Part shown: positions 19,252 to 26,862 of the stretch, piece by piece | Numbering within the stretch: the stretch's first letter is position 1 | Layout: each line of letters starts with the position of its first letter | Notes under the pieces: model-generated | Told to the model about the DNA's origin: nothing | Seen by the model: only the letters and a program-made list of their open reading frames with translations | The model's database searches: none | From: Puniceicoccaceae bacterium 5H | GTDB taxonomy: Bacteria > Verrucomicrobiota > Verrucomicrobiia > Opitutales > Oceanipulchritudinaceae | Direction: 5' to 3' | DNA length: 64,000 nt | Assembly: GCA_009772895.1 (NCBI GenBank) | Contig: WOUP01000002.1 | Coordinates: 186,001-250,000, forward strand | Translations under genes and position numbers: made by a program

Positions 19252-19707
19252 TCAAGAATCTTCATCCTGAGCGTTTGACCCCTCCTCAGGCAATCCAATG
19301 AAAATCGCAGTAAACTGTACGCCCATTCCAATGGGCGAATGATCCTCCAACTTCCCTTGTAACCGAAATTGACAGTGTTTGTTGGCCTCCAAAAACGCCT
19401 GAATCTCATCGAAAGAGGGATCTGGGTTTACATCGAATCCAAGAATCACGCTTTCAGCAATCTGGCGATCTTTGGAAGCGCACTCAGAAGGAAAGAGTCG
19501 AAACTCGACGCCGGTGTAGCTTATGCACGCCTCGATCTCTACTTCCTTCCCAAAGTCCCCATTGCACTTCATCTCTAGCAAACGCCGAAACGAAATCGAG
19601 GCCACATCTTCATTCTCGCTGCCAATCGCTGCTTTCAACTCAGATCCTCCCTTCAGCGCCAACGCGCAGCAGATCATCGCAAGGACAAGCACATAGAATC
19701 TCATCAT
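19252..19707 (-). CDS. exported protein coupled to the Rhs C-terminal domain, putative immunity protein
   Basis: A 151-residue protein with a signal peptide (MMRFYVLVLAMICCALAL). The mature chain has four Cys (in MKCNGDFG, ACISYTG, SECASKD and NKHCQF), suggesting disulfides in the periplasm, and ends acidic. No family is recognised. Its ATG overlaps the stop codon of the 306-residue Rhs C-terminal ORF by ATGA, so translation is coupled. In polymorphic toxin loci that position belongs to the cognate immunity protein. Export of the candidate immunity protein would mean the toxin is neutralised outside the cytoplasm. The immunity role is inference. Confidence 0.6.
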   Translation of the reverse strand: MMRFYVLVLAMICCALALKGGSELKAAIGSENEDVASISFRRLLEMKCNGDFGKEVEIEACISYTGVEFRLFPSECASKDRQIAESVILGFDVNPDPSFDEIQAFLEANKHCQFRLQGKLEDHSPIGMGVQFTAIFIGLPEEGSNAQDEDS

Positions 19708-20624
19708 AAACCAGCCTTTCTACATTCCACTGCTCGATTATGAGTCGTTTGATCGTATCGCGAATGTATCCCTTGATATTGATCACCTTCAGTCGGGTTT
19801 TGTCCTTGGCCCGCTACTCCGAAATGGTGATTGCCGTCGCGATCTTGGTAATGAACTCCAATAAACCCATTCTGCATAGCGGATGCAGCATCCCCATCTG
19901 AGATAATCGAGACGGCATCATAATATTGATCAACACTAGCTTTGAAGCCACGCACCATATTTGTAACCCGGCTATAAGTCCAGCTACCCACAGAATGTGA
20001 ATGCCCAAGACCGAGAGGCTCGCTGTCTCTTGGCACACTAATATTAAACGTCCCTCCCGGATTCCCGGGATCAGCACCAAGCGGACCGGGAGCGCGGCCT
20101 ATGGAATACGAAAACGCGTGAGTCTCATTGTTCACAAAGATATGGGAATAATGCTCCCATCGAACTTGGGCACTTTCTCCTCGATAACTAAAATCAAAAT
20201 ACAAACTTTCAGTCATGGCCCCCGCGTTGATCATACTGGAAAGAAGAGTATCCACCAAATTCGTATGAGAATCGCCTTCCTTGATATTTAGTCCCGGATT
20301 ATCAGCGAAGAGACTGGCACAATTCTCCTTTGTCGGCTTCCACTCTTCCTTTTTGGGCGCATTAGTCCCGGAGCCTATGCCTCCAGATCCATTTGAGAGC
20401 TGGTTGAGATAAGACAAATCGATCGTGTTCTGTGTAAAGAAGAACGCATGCTCAAATTGCATATCAAAATCGAACCACCCTTCGTCCATTTCAGTGTCAG
20501 TGGAATTTGCATATATTATGAAATCAGGCAACTCAAAAACTGCATCATCAATCGTAAGGCGTGGAACGCCAATGCCTGACATGTCCTCGCCGAAGAGGTT
20601 GTAACGTCGATCACCCGGCACCAT
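19704..20624 (-). CDS. orphan Rhs C-terminal domain, possible JAB-like metalloprotease toxin
   Basis: A 306-residue ORF that begins exactly at the Rhs core boundary: MVPGDRRYNLFG is the sequence that follows the DLWG end of the core in copies A and B. The first 60 or so residues match the other copies; the remainder is unique. Residues Glu157 (VRWEHYSHIF), His208 and His210 (GLGHSHSVGSW), and Ser242/Asp245 (SIISDGDAA) follow the order E...HxH...SxxD used by JAB/JAMM metalloproteases and DUF4329-like Rhs tips. The spacing between HSH and SDGD (31 residues) is wider than in classic JAMM enzymes, so this is tentative. It lacks its core, so it cannot be exported as a full Rhs protein from here; recombination with an intact rhs gene would be needed. 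Confidence 0.6.
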   Translation of the reverse strand: MVPGDRRYNLFGEDMSGIGVPRLTIDDAVFELPDFIIYANSTDTEMDEGWFDFDMQFEHAFFFTQNTIDLSYLNQLSNGSGGIGSGTNAPKKEEWKPTKENCASLFADNPGLNIKEGDSHTNLVDTLLSSMINAGAMTESLYFDFSYRGESAQVRWEHYSHIFVNNETHAFSYSIGRAPGPLGADPGNPGGTFNISVPRDSEPLGLGHSHSVGSWTYSRVTNMVRGFKASVDQYYDAVSIISDGDAASAMQNGFIGVHYQDRDGNHHFGVAGQGQNPTEGDQYQGIHSRYDQTTHNRAVECRKAGL

Positions 20625-20705
20625 ACCCCAGAGGTCCCAGCCGCCGATCGGGGCTATTCGCCGACGACAGCGCTCAAATTGCGCCCGCCGGCGTCAGGGC
20701 CTTGG
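20625..20705 (-). pseudogene. Rhs core remnant, copy C (boundary only)
   Basis: Just upstream of the orphan C-terminal ORF a short stretch still encodes ALSSANSP and GGWDLWG, the last residues of an Rhs core, separated by a one-base insertion and preceded by stop codons. The core sequence further upstream is absent. The junction block 20505-20625 matches copies A (17823-17945) and B (19040-19145). Confidence 0.6.
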
Positions 20706-20989
20706 CCTGCAAATGATGCGAGCCGGCTGCTGGGGGAGGGCATCCGTGGGGCACTGCAGAGGTCCGCTGGCGTTTCTGGTTGGTCTTGAAAGAATCATGC
20801 CGGAATCCTTGCCCAGCTTTGGCTGGGGCGCCCGTCGCGGGAGGGCCTGTGCGCGGTGGACCTGTAGAGGCCGGAGAAGGCAAAAAAAAGTGCCCGTGTT
20901 TGGGGGCGGCAGGGGTTTCCTCGACGACGATTTCGTGGTATCTTGGCGGTTAACTTTAACCGGCAATTTCGAGACCCCGATGAGAGGAA
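20706..20989. other. intergenic region between Rhs remnants and tRNA
   Basis: No supported gene. GC-rich up to about 20930. A small palindrome (CGGTTAA/TTAACCG, 20947-20962) follows the tRNA on its 3' side and may help end its transcript. ORFs here carry the AGIEPAT phrase that commonly arises from reading a tRNA in the wrong strand. Confidence 0.4.
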
Positions 20990-21066
20990 TGGTAGCAGGA
21001 GCCGGGATCGAACCGGCGACCTAAGGCTTATGAGTCCTTCGCTCTAACCAACTGAGCTATCCTGCC
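20990..21066 (-). tRNA. tRNA with CAU anticodon (elongator Met likely)
   Basis: A full cloverleaf reads leftward from 21066: acceptor GGCAGGA with TCCTGCT, D arm GCTC/GAGC, anticodon loop CTCATAA (anticodon CAU), T arm with GGTTCGATCC, discriminator A and encoded CCA at 20990-20992. The loop matches elongator tRNA-Met; a tRNA-Ile2 (lysidine-modified CAU) cannot be ruled out by eye. The bottom pair of the anticodon stem is an A-G mismatch. The Rhs-remnant island lies directly downstream of its 3' end. Confidence 0.9.
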
Positions 21067-21119
21067 ACTAGAAAACCAGTAGAAAAATGCATGATTACAG
21101 GCGTTGGCAAGCCTAAAGA

Positions 21120-21223
21120 GTGACTTTTTCTTTAATTGAGACACTTGGCTCAATTTTCCGCTTGCGGAGTCTCAAAAAGCCGCTTTTATTGAGACTAAAG
21201 AAGCTATTTCAAGAAGGATTATT
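21120..21223 (+). promoter_or_regulatory. leuC leader with leucine-codon-rich upstream ORF and alternative hairpins
   Basis: A GTG-started frame from 21120 runs into leuC in another frame (stop near 21302). Of its first 36 residues 11 are Leu, with a cluster PLLLRLKKL at 21180-21209 that uses CTT, TTA, TTG and CTA, rare in this GC-rich genome. GTCTCAA (21169-21175) can pair with TTGAGAC at 21136-21142 or with the identical copy at 21189-21195, making two exclusive hairpins. TCCGC/GCGGA (21157-21168) forms a small hairpin between them. No U-run follows, so any control would be at translation or by pausing. Confidence 0.35.
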
Positions 21224-22654
21224 ATGGGCAAAAGTTTGTTTCAGAAAGTCTGGGATGCGCACAGTGTGCGTCGCCTGTCCAACGGGCAGACCCAGTTGCT
21301 GATTGGGACGCACCTCATTCACGAGGTGACGAGCCCGCAGGCGTTCGGTATGCTGCGCGACCGCGGTCTGAAGGTGAAATACCCGCACCGCACCTTCGCG
21401 ACGGTGGACCACATTGTGCCCACCAACGAGTCGCTGGAGCCGTATTCGGACAAGCTCGCGCAGGCCATGATCGAGGAACTGCGCAAGAACTGTGCGGAGC
21501 ACGGTATCGAGTTCTTCGACACCAACACCGGCAAGCAGGGCATCGTCCACATCGTCGGCCCGGAGCAGGGCATCACGCAACCCGGCACCACCATCGCCTG
21601 TGGCGACAGCCACACCTCCACCCACGGCGCGTTTGGCGCAATCGCGTTTGGCATCGGCACGAGCCAGGTGCGCGACGTGCTCGCCACGCAGACGATGGCC
21701 CTCAGCCCGCTGAAGGTCCGCCGCATCAATGTGGACGGCAAGCTGGCCCCGGGCGTGTATGCGAAGGACGTGATCCTGCACATCATCCGCCTGCTCGGCA
21801 CCAAGGGCGGTACCGGCTATGCCTACGAGTATGCCGGCGAAGTCTTCGACAACTTTTCGATGGAAGAGCGCATGACCGTGTGCAATATGTCCATCGAGGG
21901 CGGCGCGCGCGTCGGTTACGTCAACCCCGACGAGACGACCTTCGAATACCTCAAGGGCCGTCCCTACTCGCCCAAGGGCGCGGCGTGGGATGCGGCCGTC
22001 GAGCGTTGGAAGAACTTCGCCAGCGATCCGGACTGCGCATACGACGACGTGGTCAACATCCGCGCCGAAGACATCGCACCGACCGTCACCTGGGGCATCA
22101 ATCCCGGTCAGGGCATCTTTGTGGATGAGAACATCCCGGCACCGGCCGACGGCAAGACCCAGAGCGAGCGCGAAGGCATCTCCGAAGCCCTTGAGCACAT
22201 GAAGTTCCAGGGTGGCGAGCCGATCAAGGGCAAGAAGATCGACGTGGCCTTCTTCGGTTCCTGCACCAACGGCCGCCTGAGCGACCTCAAGGAAGTGGCG
22301 CAGTACCTCAAGGGCCGCAAGGTCCACCCCGACGTGCAGGCGATCTGCGTGCCGGGCAGCCAGGTCGTGGCCAAGATGGCGGAAGACCTCGGGCTCGCCC
22401 AGATCTTCCGCGATGCGGGCTTTGAGTGGCGCGGTGCCGGTTGCTCCATGTGTCTGGCCATGAACCCCGACAAGCTTGTGGGCGATCAGCTGTGCGCCAG
22501 CTCCAGCAATCGTAACTTCAAGGGCCGCCAAGGCTCCGTGACCGGGCGCACCATCCTGATGAGCCCGCTCATGGTCGCCGCCGCCGCCATCACCGGCGAA
22601 GTCAGCGACGCCCGCGAAGTCTTCGGCCTGCTGCCGGAGCCCGTCGGCGCCTAA
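21224..22654 (+). CDS. leuC: 3-isopropylmalate dehydratase large subunit
   Basis: Catalyses, with LeuD, the isomerisation of 2-isopropylmalate to 3-isopropylmalate in leucine synthesis; cytoplasmic. It is a 476-residue aconitase-superfamily protein with three cluster-binding Cys at 347 (GSCTNGR), 407 and 410 (CSMCLAMN), which carry a 4Fe-4S cluster. Other landmarks are [19 protein letters not shown] and [11 protein letters not shown]. The ATG at 21224 is preceded by AAGAAGGA. leuD follows after a 183-base gap that contains an inverted-repeat element, so the pair may still be one operon. The family member is standard in length and complete. Confidence 0.97.
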   Translation: MGKSLFQKVWDAHSVRRLSNGQTQLLIGTHLIHEVTSPQAFGMLRDRGLKVKYPHRTFATVDHIVPTNESLEPYSDKLAQAMIEELRKNCAEHGIEFFDTNTGKQGIVHIVGPEQGITQPGTTIACGDSHTSTHGAFGAIAFGIGTSQVRDVLATQTMALSPLKVRRINVDGKLAPGVYAKDVILHIIRLLGTKGGTGYAYEYAGEVFDNFSMEERMTVCNMSIEGGARVGYVNPDETTFEYLKGRPYSPKGAAWDAAVERWKNFASDPDCAYDDVVNIRAEDIAPTVTWGINPGQGIFVDENIPAPADGKTQSEREGISEALEHMKFQGGEPIKGKKIDVAFFGSCTNGRLSDLKEVAQYLKGRKVHPDVQAICVPGSQVVAKMAEDLGLAQIFRDAGFEWRGAGCSMCLAMNPDKLVGDQLCASSSNRNFKGRQGSVTGRTILMSPLMVAAAAITGEVSDAREVFGLLPEPVGA

Positions 22655-22667
22655 ATGAGTGAAATTT

Positions 22668-22807
22668 GGAACAGAAGAACGCAAAGAACACAAAGGCATG
22701 AAAACAGCGCTTGGTTGCGAGTCAGCCTTGGTTGTCGGACAAGCGCCTGCTCAGGGCTAGCGTAAAGCGACCACACCTTCTTGGTGTTCTTCGCGTTCTT
22801 CTGTTCC
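22668..22807. repeat. inverted-repeat element between leuC and leuD
   Basis: A 28-base left arm (22668-22695) and a 28-base right arm (22780-22807) are inverted copies, 26 of 28 positions matching, separated by 84 bases. The arms are of the GAAGAACGC...AAGAACAC kind, a purine-rich pattern seen as an interspersed intergenic repeat in many bacteria. The element has no ORF. It could be a MITE-like or REP-like insertion, and its RNA would fold into a long hairpin between the two leu genes. Confidence 0.7.
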
Positions 22808-22837
22808 ATCAATATCTCTTTCTAATCTTTCTTTTCC

Positions 22838-23449
22838 ATGGCTTTACCCAAGATCAACCAGATCGCCGGCCGTGCCGTTTACGTGCCGGGCGATGACATC
22901 GATACCGACCGCATCATCCCGGCGCGCTTCATGAAGTGCGTGACCTTCGACGGGCTGGGCGAGTACGTTTTCTACGACGTGCGCAAGAACGAGGACGGCA
23001 CGGACCGCAAGCACCCGCTGAACGATCCGAAGTTCTCCGGTGCCACGATCCTCATCAGTGGTAACAACTTCGGCTGCGGCTCCTCCCGCGAGCACGCCCC
23101 GCAGGCCATCTACCGCGCCGGCTTCCGCGCCGTTATTGCTGAAAGCTTCGCCGAGATCTTCTTCGGCAACAGCACCCAGCTCGGCATGCCTTGCGTCTCT
23201 GCCACGCACGACGACATTCAGGCCCTCGTGCGCGCCCTGCAGGCCGATCCCGACATGACCGTGATGATCGACCTCGAGATGCAGCGCATTCACTTCGGCG
23301 ACGTCTCCATCTCCTGCGAGATCCGCGAGACCAACCGTCAGGCGCTCGTCGGCGGCTATTGGGATCCCATTCAGGACCTGATCAACGGCGAAGAGCAAGT
23401 CGAGGCCGTCGCCAACGACCTCGCCTACTTCCGCGCCACCGCCGACTAG
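22838..23449 (+). CDS. leuD: 3-isopropylmalate dehydratase small subunit
   Basis: Small, swivel-domain partner of LeuC; together they form the isopropylmalate isomerase of leucine synthesis. The 203-residue protein shows the expected DDIDTDRIIPARFMK, GNNFGCGSSREHAPQA and AESFAEIFFGNS motifs and the usual length. It lies downstream of leuC in the same direction, past the inverted-repeat element, and is followed by a strong terminator. No leuA or leuB is in this window. Confidence 0.97.
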   Translation: MALPKINQIAGRAVYVPGDDIDTDRIIPARFMKCVTFDGLGEYVFYDVRKNEDGTDRKHPLNDPKFSGATILISGNNFGCGSSREHAPQAIYRAGFRAVIAESFAEIFFGNSTQLGMPCVSATHDDIQALVRALQADPDMTVMIDLEMQRIHFGDVSISCEIRETNRQALVGGYWDPIQDLINGEEQVEAVANDLAYFRATAD

Positions 23450-23474
23450 ACTGCGCGTCAGCTCAGAGCTTTTC

Positions 23475-23509
23475 GCGCCGATCCCTCCACCGGGGTCGGC
23501 GCTTTTTTT
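23475..23509 (+). terminator. rho-independent terminator of leuCD
   Basis: An 11-bp stem (23475-23485 with 23492-23502, one G-U pair), a 6-base TCCACC loop, then seven T. It starts 25 bases after the leuD stop. Confidence 0.9.
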
Positions 23510-23599
23510 AGTAGGGACATCTCCACGGGGGTCGCCGGCAGTGGAGATATTAAAGAATAGAATTGCCGCGTTTAGTTAAGCTACATAGATAATGGATCC

Positions 23600-24415
23600 A
23601 TGCTAAAGCCTATCTCCCGTCTCCCTCTCGCTGTCGCCCTGTTAATGTCCACTGCTATGGCATGGGCTGCTCCGATGACCAATGATGACGTCATCAAGCT
23701 GACCAAAGCCGGTCTGGGCGAAGAAACGATTGTGCTCGCAGTCAAGAATGCCCCCGAAACGGACTTCGACACTTCTTCCGATGGGCTGATTGCCCTGACT
23801 CAAGCCGGCGTGTCTGGTGAAATCGTCAACGCGATGCTGACCGCAGGCCAACCCGAAGCAGCGGCGCCTGCTGGCCCAGGGGCCAATGCGGCCGTGGCCG
23901 ATCAACACGATCCGCAGGAAATCACGTTGATCACGGACGATGCCGAGCAAGAGCTCCTCTACACCTCGGCGCAGATGCGCACTGCGGCCCGGGCCTTCGG
24001 CTTCGGCGGAGTGGCAACTTATGCGGTCTTGCGAGGCAGCAACGCGCAGTTGCGGATTACGGACACCGAACCGGAATTTATCATCGCGGCTCCCGGGCGC
24101 GCGCAGCCCGATGCCTACGCCCAGCTTGCCAGCTTCGCTATCCGTGGCAACGGTTCCCGCGAGGTGCTGGTGGGCGGCGGCTATATGTCTTACTCCACCG
24201 GCATCCATCCCGATCGCATCATGCCCATTTCCTTCGCCCCGCTGGAGGACCAGTCCAAGGCACCCGAGGGATTCACGCTCTATCGGATTAAGACGACCGA
24301 GCCGTTGGCACCGGGCGAATATGCCGTCGTTTTTTACAGCTCCGAGGTTGCGCTGCCTGGCATGCTCTTCGGTGGCGGCAACGCCTACTTCGACTTCGGG
24401 ATCGACCCGCAGTAA
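23600..24415 (+). CDS. secreted protein with N-terminal DVIKLxxAGL module
   Basis: A 271-residue exported protein with a signal peptide ending near AWA (residue 23). Residues 26-80 (MTNDDVIKLTKAGLGEETI, DFDTSSDGLIALTQAGVS, VNAML) form a small helical module seen near the N-terminus of many secreted bacterial proteins, in which a helix phrase on the form DVxxLxxAGxxxxxI is followed by FDTSxxxLxxLxxAGVS. The rest is beta-rich with GSREVLVGGGYMSYSTG and LAPGEYAVVFYSS, resembling a cell-surface beta-sandwich. No catalytic site is seen. The ExbB gene begins 112 bases downstream, with no terminator between, so a shared transcript is possible. Confidence 0.7.
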   Translation: MLKPISRLPLAVALLMSTAMAWAAPMTNDDVIKLTKAGLGEETIVLAVKNAPETDFDTSSDGLIALTQAGVSGEIVNAMLTAGQPEAAAPAGPGANAAVADQHDPQEITLITDDAEQELLYTSAQMRTAARAFGFGGVATYAVLRGSNAQLRITDTEPEFIIAAPGRAQPDAYAQLASFAIRGNGSREVLVGGGYMSYSTGIHPDRIMPISFAPLEDQSKAPEGFTLYRIKTTEPLAPGEYAVVFYSSEVALPGMLFGGGNAYFDFGIDPQ

Positions 24416-24527
24416 GGCTCGCAGTCCCTCTTTGCTCCGGCAAACCCAAGGCTTCAACCCGCCCGGGCTGGGTCATTTTCGTCCTCGCGTTGAACGTCTG
24501 AGGCCTTTATCCCGTCTCCTCAAGCAG

Positions 24528-25139
24528 ATGTACAAGTTGTTCGAAGACGCGGGTATCTTCGCCTGGCCGCTGCTCCTGTGCTCGGTCCTGGCGCTCGTCA
24601 TCATTGTGGAACGGCTGATCGCGCTGCGTTCGGCGCGCGTCATCCCCCGGCGCTACCAGGAGGCGTTCATGCGCGGCGAAGTGCCCGCCGAGGGCGACAA
24701 TACCGTGATGGGGCGTATCGTGACCGCATTTCACCAGGCCGAGTTCGACTCCGAGCAGTTGAAGGCCGTGGCGCGCCTGCAGGTGACGCGGATGGAGCGG
24801 GGCCTGTTCATCCTCGAGGTGATCATCAGCGCCGCGCCGTTGATCGGTCTGCTGGGCACGGTGACGGGGCTGGTGAACGTCTTTGGCCAGATCGACGTCA
24901 ATTCCGGGCTGCCCGACTCGCGCGGTTTCGTCGAAGGCGTCGCGCTGGCGCTCACCACGACGATGATCGGCCTCAGCATCGCCATCCCGGCGCTGGCGGC
25001 CAACGGCTACCTGCAGCGCCGTATCGACACCTTTGCCGCCATGCTGGGGGTCGGCGTGGAGCGGTTGGTGGCGATCAAGCGCCAGCAGGAAGAACCCACC
25101 ACCTCTACCGCCAACGCCGCTGCGCGCGCAAACGCATGA
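24528..25139 (+). CDS. exbB: MotA/TolQ/ExbB proton channel family protein
   Basis: Inner-membrane subunit of a TonB/Tol-type energy-transducing complex, which uses the proton gradient. The 203-residue protein has three membrane segments: about 12-30 (WPLLLCSVLALVIIVERL), about 99-122 (ILEVIISAAPLIGLLGTVTG) and about 143-167 (ALALTTTMIGLSIAIPALA). The LIGLLGTVTGLV motif is diagnostic. A longer open frame exists upstream to 23940, but it overlaps the previous gene, and ATG 24528 gives the normal family start. Its stop overlaps the exbD start by ATGA. Whether it serves TonB or Tol is not shown; with two TonB receptors in the window, ExbB is the more natural reading. Confidence 0.9.
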   Translation: MYKLFEDAGIFAWPLLLCSVLALVIIVERLIALRSARVIPRRYQEAFMRGEVPAEGDNTVMGRIVTAFHQAEFDSEQLKAVARLQVTRMERGLFILEVIISAAPLIGLLGTVTGLVNVFGQIDVNSGLPDSRGFVEGVALALTTTMIGLSIAIPALAANGYLQRRIDTFAAMLGVGVERLVAIKRQQEEPTTSTANAAARANA

Positions 25140-25543
25140 GCGAGAGCGTCATCCCTCCGCGGCCGCGCCGTCGGCCGGAAATCAACATCGTGCCGCTGGT
25201 CGACGTGCTGGTGGTGCTGATCTTTTTCTTCCTGATGTTCATGCAGTTCCGTAACATTACGGCGCTGAACCTGAAGCTACCCAAGATCGAGACCGCCGGC
25301 AAGAGCGACCAGACCCAGCGCCCGATCGAGATCGGCTTGCCGCCCGACGGCGGCTATGTGCTCAACGGCGAGACGCTGGAGGAGGATGCCCTGCAACAGC
25401 GCCTGGAGCAGCTTGCGCAGGAGAACACCAGCCGCAAGGTGCTCATTCTGGCCGACGAGGACAGCCGCACCAAGCAGCTGACGAAGGTGATGGACCTCTG
25501 CCGCCAGCTGGAGCTGAACAACATCAGCCTGCAGTCCCGCTAG
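25136..25543 (+). CDS. exbD: ExbD/TolR family biopolymer transport protein
   Basis: Partner of ExbB, anchored by one membrane helix with a periplasmic domain. The 135-residue chain has the classic INIVPLVDVLVVLIFFFLMF segment whose Asp (in LVDVL) is needed for proton use, then a periplasmic domain with LNLKLPK and KVLILADEDSRTKQLTKVMD. It overlaps exbB by four bases. No tonB gene follows; the next gene encodes a CE2-like esterase in the same direction. Confidence 0.92.
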   Translation: MSESVIPPRPRRRPEINIVPLVDVLVVLIFFFLMFMQFRNITALNLKLPKIETAGKSDQTQRPIEIGLPPDGGYVLNGETLEEDALQQRLEQLAQENTSRKVLILADEDSRTKQLTKVMDLCRQLELNNISLQSR

Positions 25544-25638
25544 CCCCGTCGATTGCCGCCGCAGCTGCACCTTGACCCTTTCGTGTGGGGGTGGTTGGCT
25601 GGTGGCGCTTCGGCCCTCCCCATTTACGACAAATCCCC

Positions 25639-26727
25639 ATGCGCCCAAAACTGATCCTCACCCTGCTCGCGATGCTGTCCGCACTGCCTGCACTGCTCAC
25701 CGCCCAGACGCACGCCCGCTTCATGGGCCGCGTCCAGCCGACCAACGAAGGCACTGTGATGGCCTTCCCCGGCATCGCAGTCGACACCAGCTTCACCGGC
25801 TCCGGCCGCATCGCGTTCCGCGCGTCGCTCGCCTCCGCCGGCCCCTGCTACTTCAACGTCTACGTCAACGGCGTGGAGCTGCCCATGATCGAGGTGGATA
25901 GCGATGTGCCGCGCGACTATGTGATCTCCGACCGCCTGGACCCGCAGAAGACCTACGACGTGCGCGTGGTGCGCCGTAATGAGGCCTGGCAGGGCACGGT
26001 GCTGTTTCAGGAGTTCGTGGCCGAGGAATCGGTCGAATGGCTCGAGCCCACGCCGCTGCCGTCCCGCAAGCTGATGTGCCTGGGCGACTCGATCACCTGC
26101 GGCGACCGCAACGTCTTCATGGGCCCTTACGCCAAGGAAGGGAACCACAACTCCAACGCGGAAGTGACCTATGGCTGGGACCTCGCCAAGATGTTCAACA
26201 GCCAGGTCAACCTCGTCAGCTACGGCGGCAAGGGCCTGATCCGCGACTGGGAGGGCAAGGAAGAGCCGATCACGCTGGGCGAGTTTTTCGAGCGCAGCCT
26301 GCCCGACGATCCCTCCACCAGCTGGGATCACCAGGCCTACGTGCCCGATGCGATTACGATCTGCATCGGCCAGAACGACTTCAACCAGGGCGTGATCGAG
26401 GCGGACCGCTACGTGCCCGCCTACATCAAGCTGGTGGATCGGCTGACCGGGCTCTATCCCGACGCCAAGATCCTGCTCATCTCCAGCCCCATGCAAAACC
26501 CGGAGAGCGCATCCGACGGCCACAAGAAGGACGTGCTCGAGGGGCACCTGCAGGCCGTGGTGGAGCACTACCGCGAGCAGGGCAACGACAATGTGCGCTT
26601 CCACTCCGTCAGCTACTACCCTGGCGGCGAATACAACGCGCACCCCATCGCGCCGCAACACTACCAGATGGCCCGCGAGCTTTACGAAGACCTGGGCCCC
26701 TGGCTCGGCTGGTTGCAGGAGCGCTAG
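25639..26727 (+). CDS. secreted SGNH/GDSL carbohydrate esterase (CE2-like)
   Basis: A 362-residue exported esterase. The signal peptide is MRPKLILTLLAMLSALPALLTAQ; an upstream in-frame ATG at 25585 would bury it. Residues about 25-130 form a beta-sandwich like the N-terminal domain of CE2 acetyl-xylan/glucomannan esterases. The SGNH part has nucleophile Ser151 in CLGDSITCG, GQNDF in place of the usual GTND, and His335 in NAHPIAPQHY. CE2 enzymes typically work with a Ser-His dyad. The likely role is removing acetyl groups from polysaccharides or oligosaccharides. It follows exbBD without a terminator and ends at a hairpin terminator. Confidence 0.82.
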   Translation: MRPKLILTLLAMLSALPALLTAQTHARFMGRVQPTNEGTVMAFPGIAVDTSFTGSGRIAFRASLASAGPCYFNVYVNGVELPMIEVDSDVPRDYVISDRLDPQKTYDVRVVRRNEAWQGTVLFQEFVAEESVEWLEPTPLPSRKLMCLGDSITCGDRNVFMGPYAKEGNHNSNAEVTYGWDLAKMFNSQVNLVSYGGKGLIRDWEGKEEPITLGEFFERSLPDDPSTSWDHQAYVPDAITICIGQNDFNQGVIEADRYVPAYIKLVDRLTGLYPDAKILLISSPMQNPESASDGHKKDVLEGHLQAVVEHYREQGNDNVRFHSVSYYPGGEYNAHPIAPQHYQMARELYEDLGPWLGWLQER

Positions 26728-26755
26728 GGCGTTCGCCATCCCCCGTTACTTGACT

Positions 26756-26793
26756 CGCCGCGCCGGAGCCAGCCTTCCGCGCGGCGTCTTTTT
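26756..26793 (+). terminator. rho-independent terminator after the esterase gene
   Basis: Perfect 8-bp stem CGCCGCGC/GCGCGGCG (26756-26763 with 26779-26786), further weak pairing inside, then TC and five T. It lies 28 bases after the stop codon. Confidence 0.75.
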
Positions 26794-26862
26794 GCCCGCC
26801 CGCAGCGCCTTACGTTGAAAATCGGCTGGCCAAAGTGCGCGCGATCGTTGTCCTAAGAGGGG

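Noticed and set aside
20947-20962. CGGTTAA/TTAACCG palindrome as an operator
   Set aside because: Short and unsupported by any adjacent gene start; it may only be part of the tRNA 3' region.
20713-21024. 103-residue plus ORF ending AGAGIEPAT
   Set aside because: The end phrase is the usual artefact of reading a tRNA gene on the wrong strand; the rest is low-complexity.
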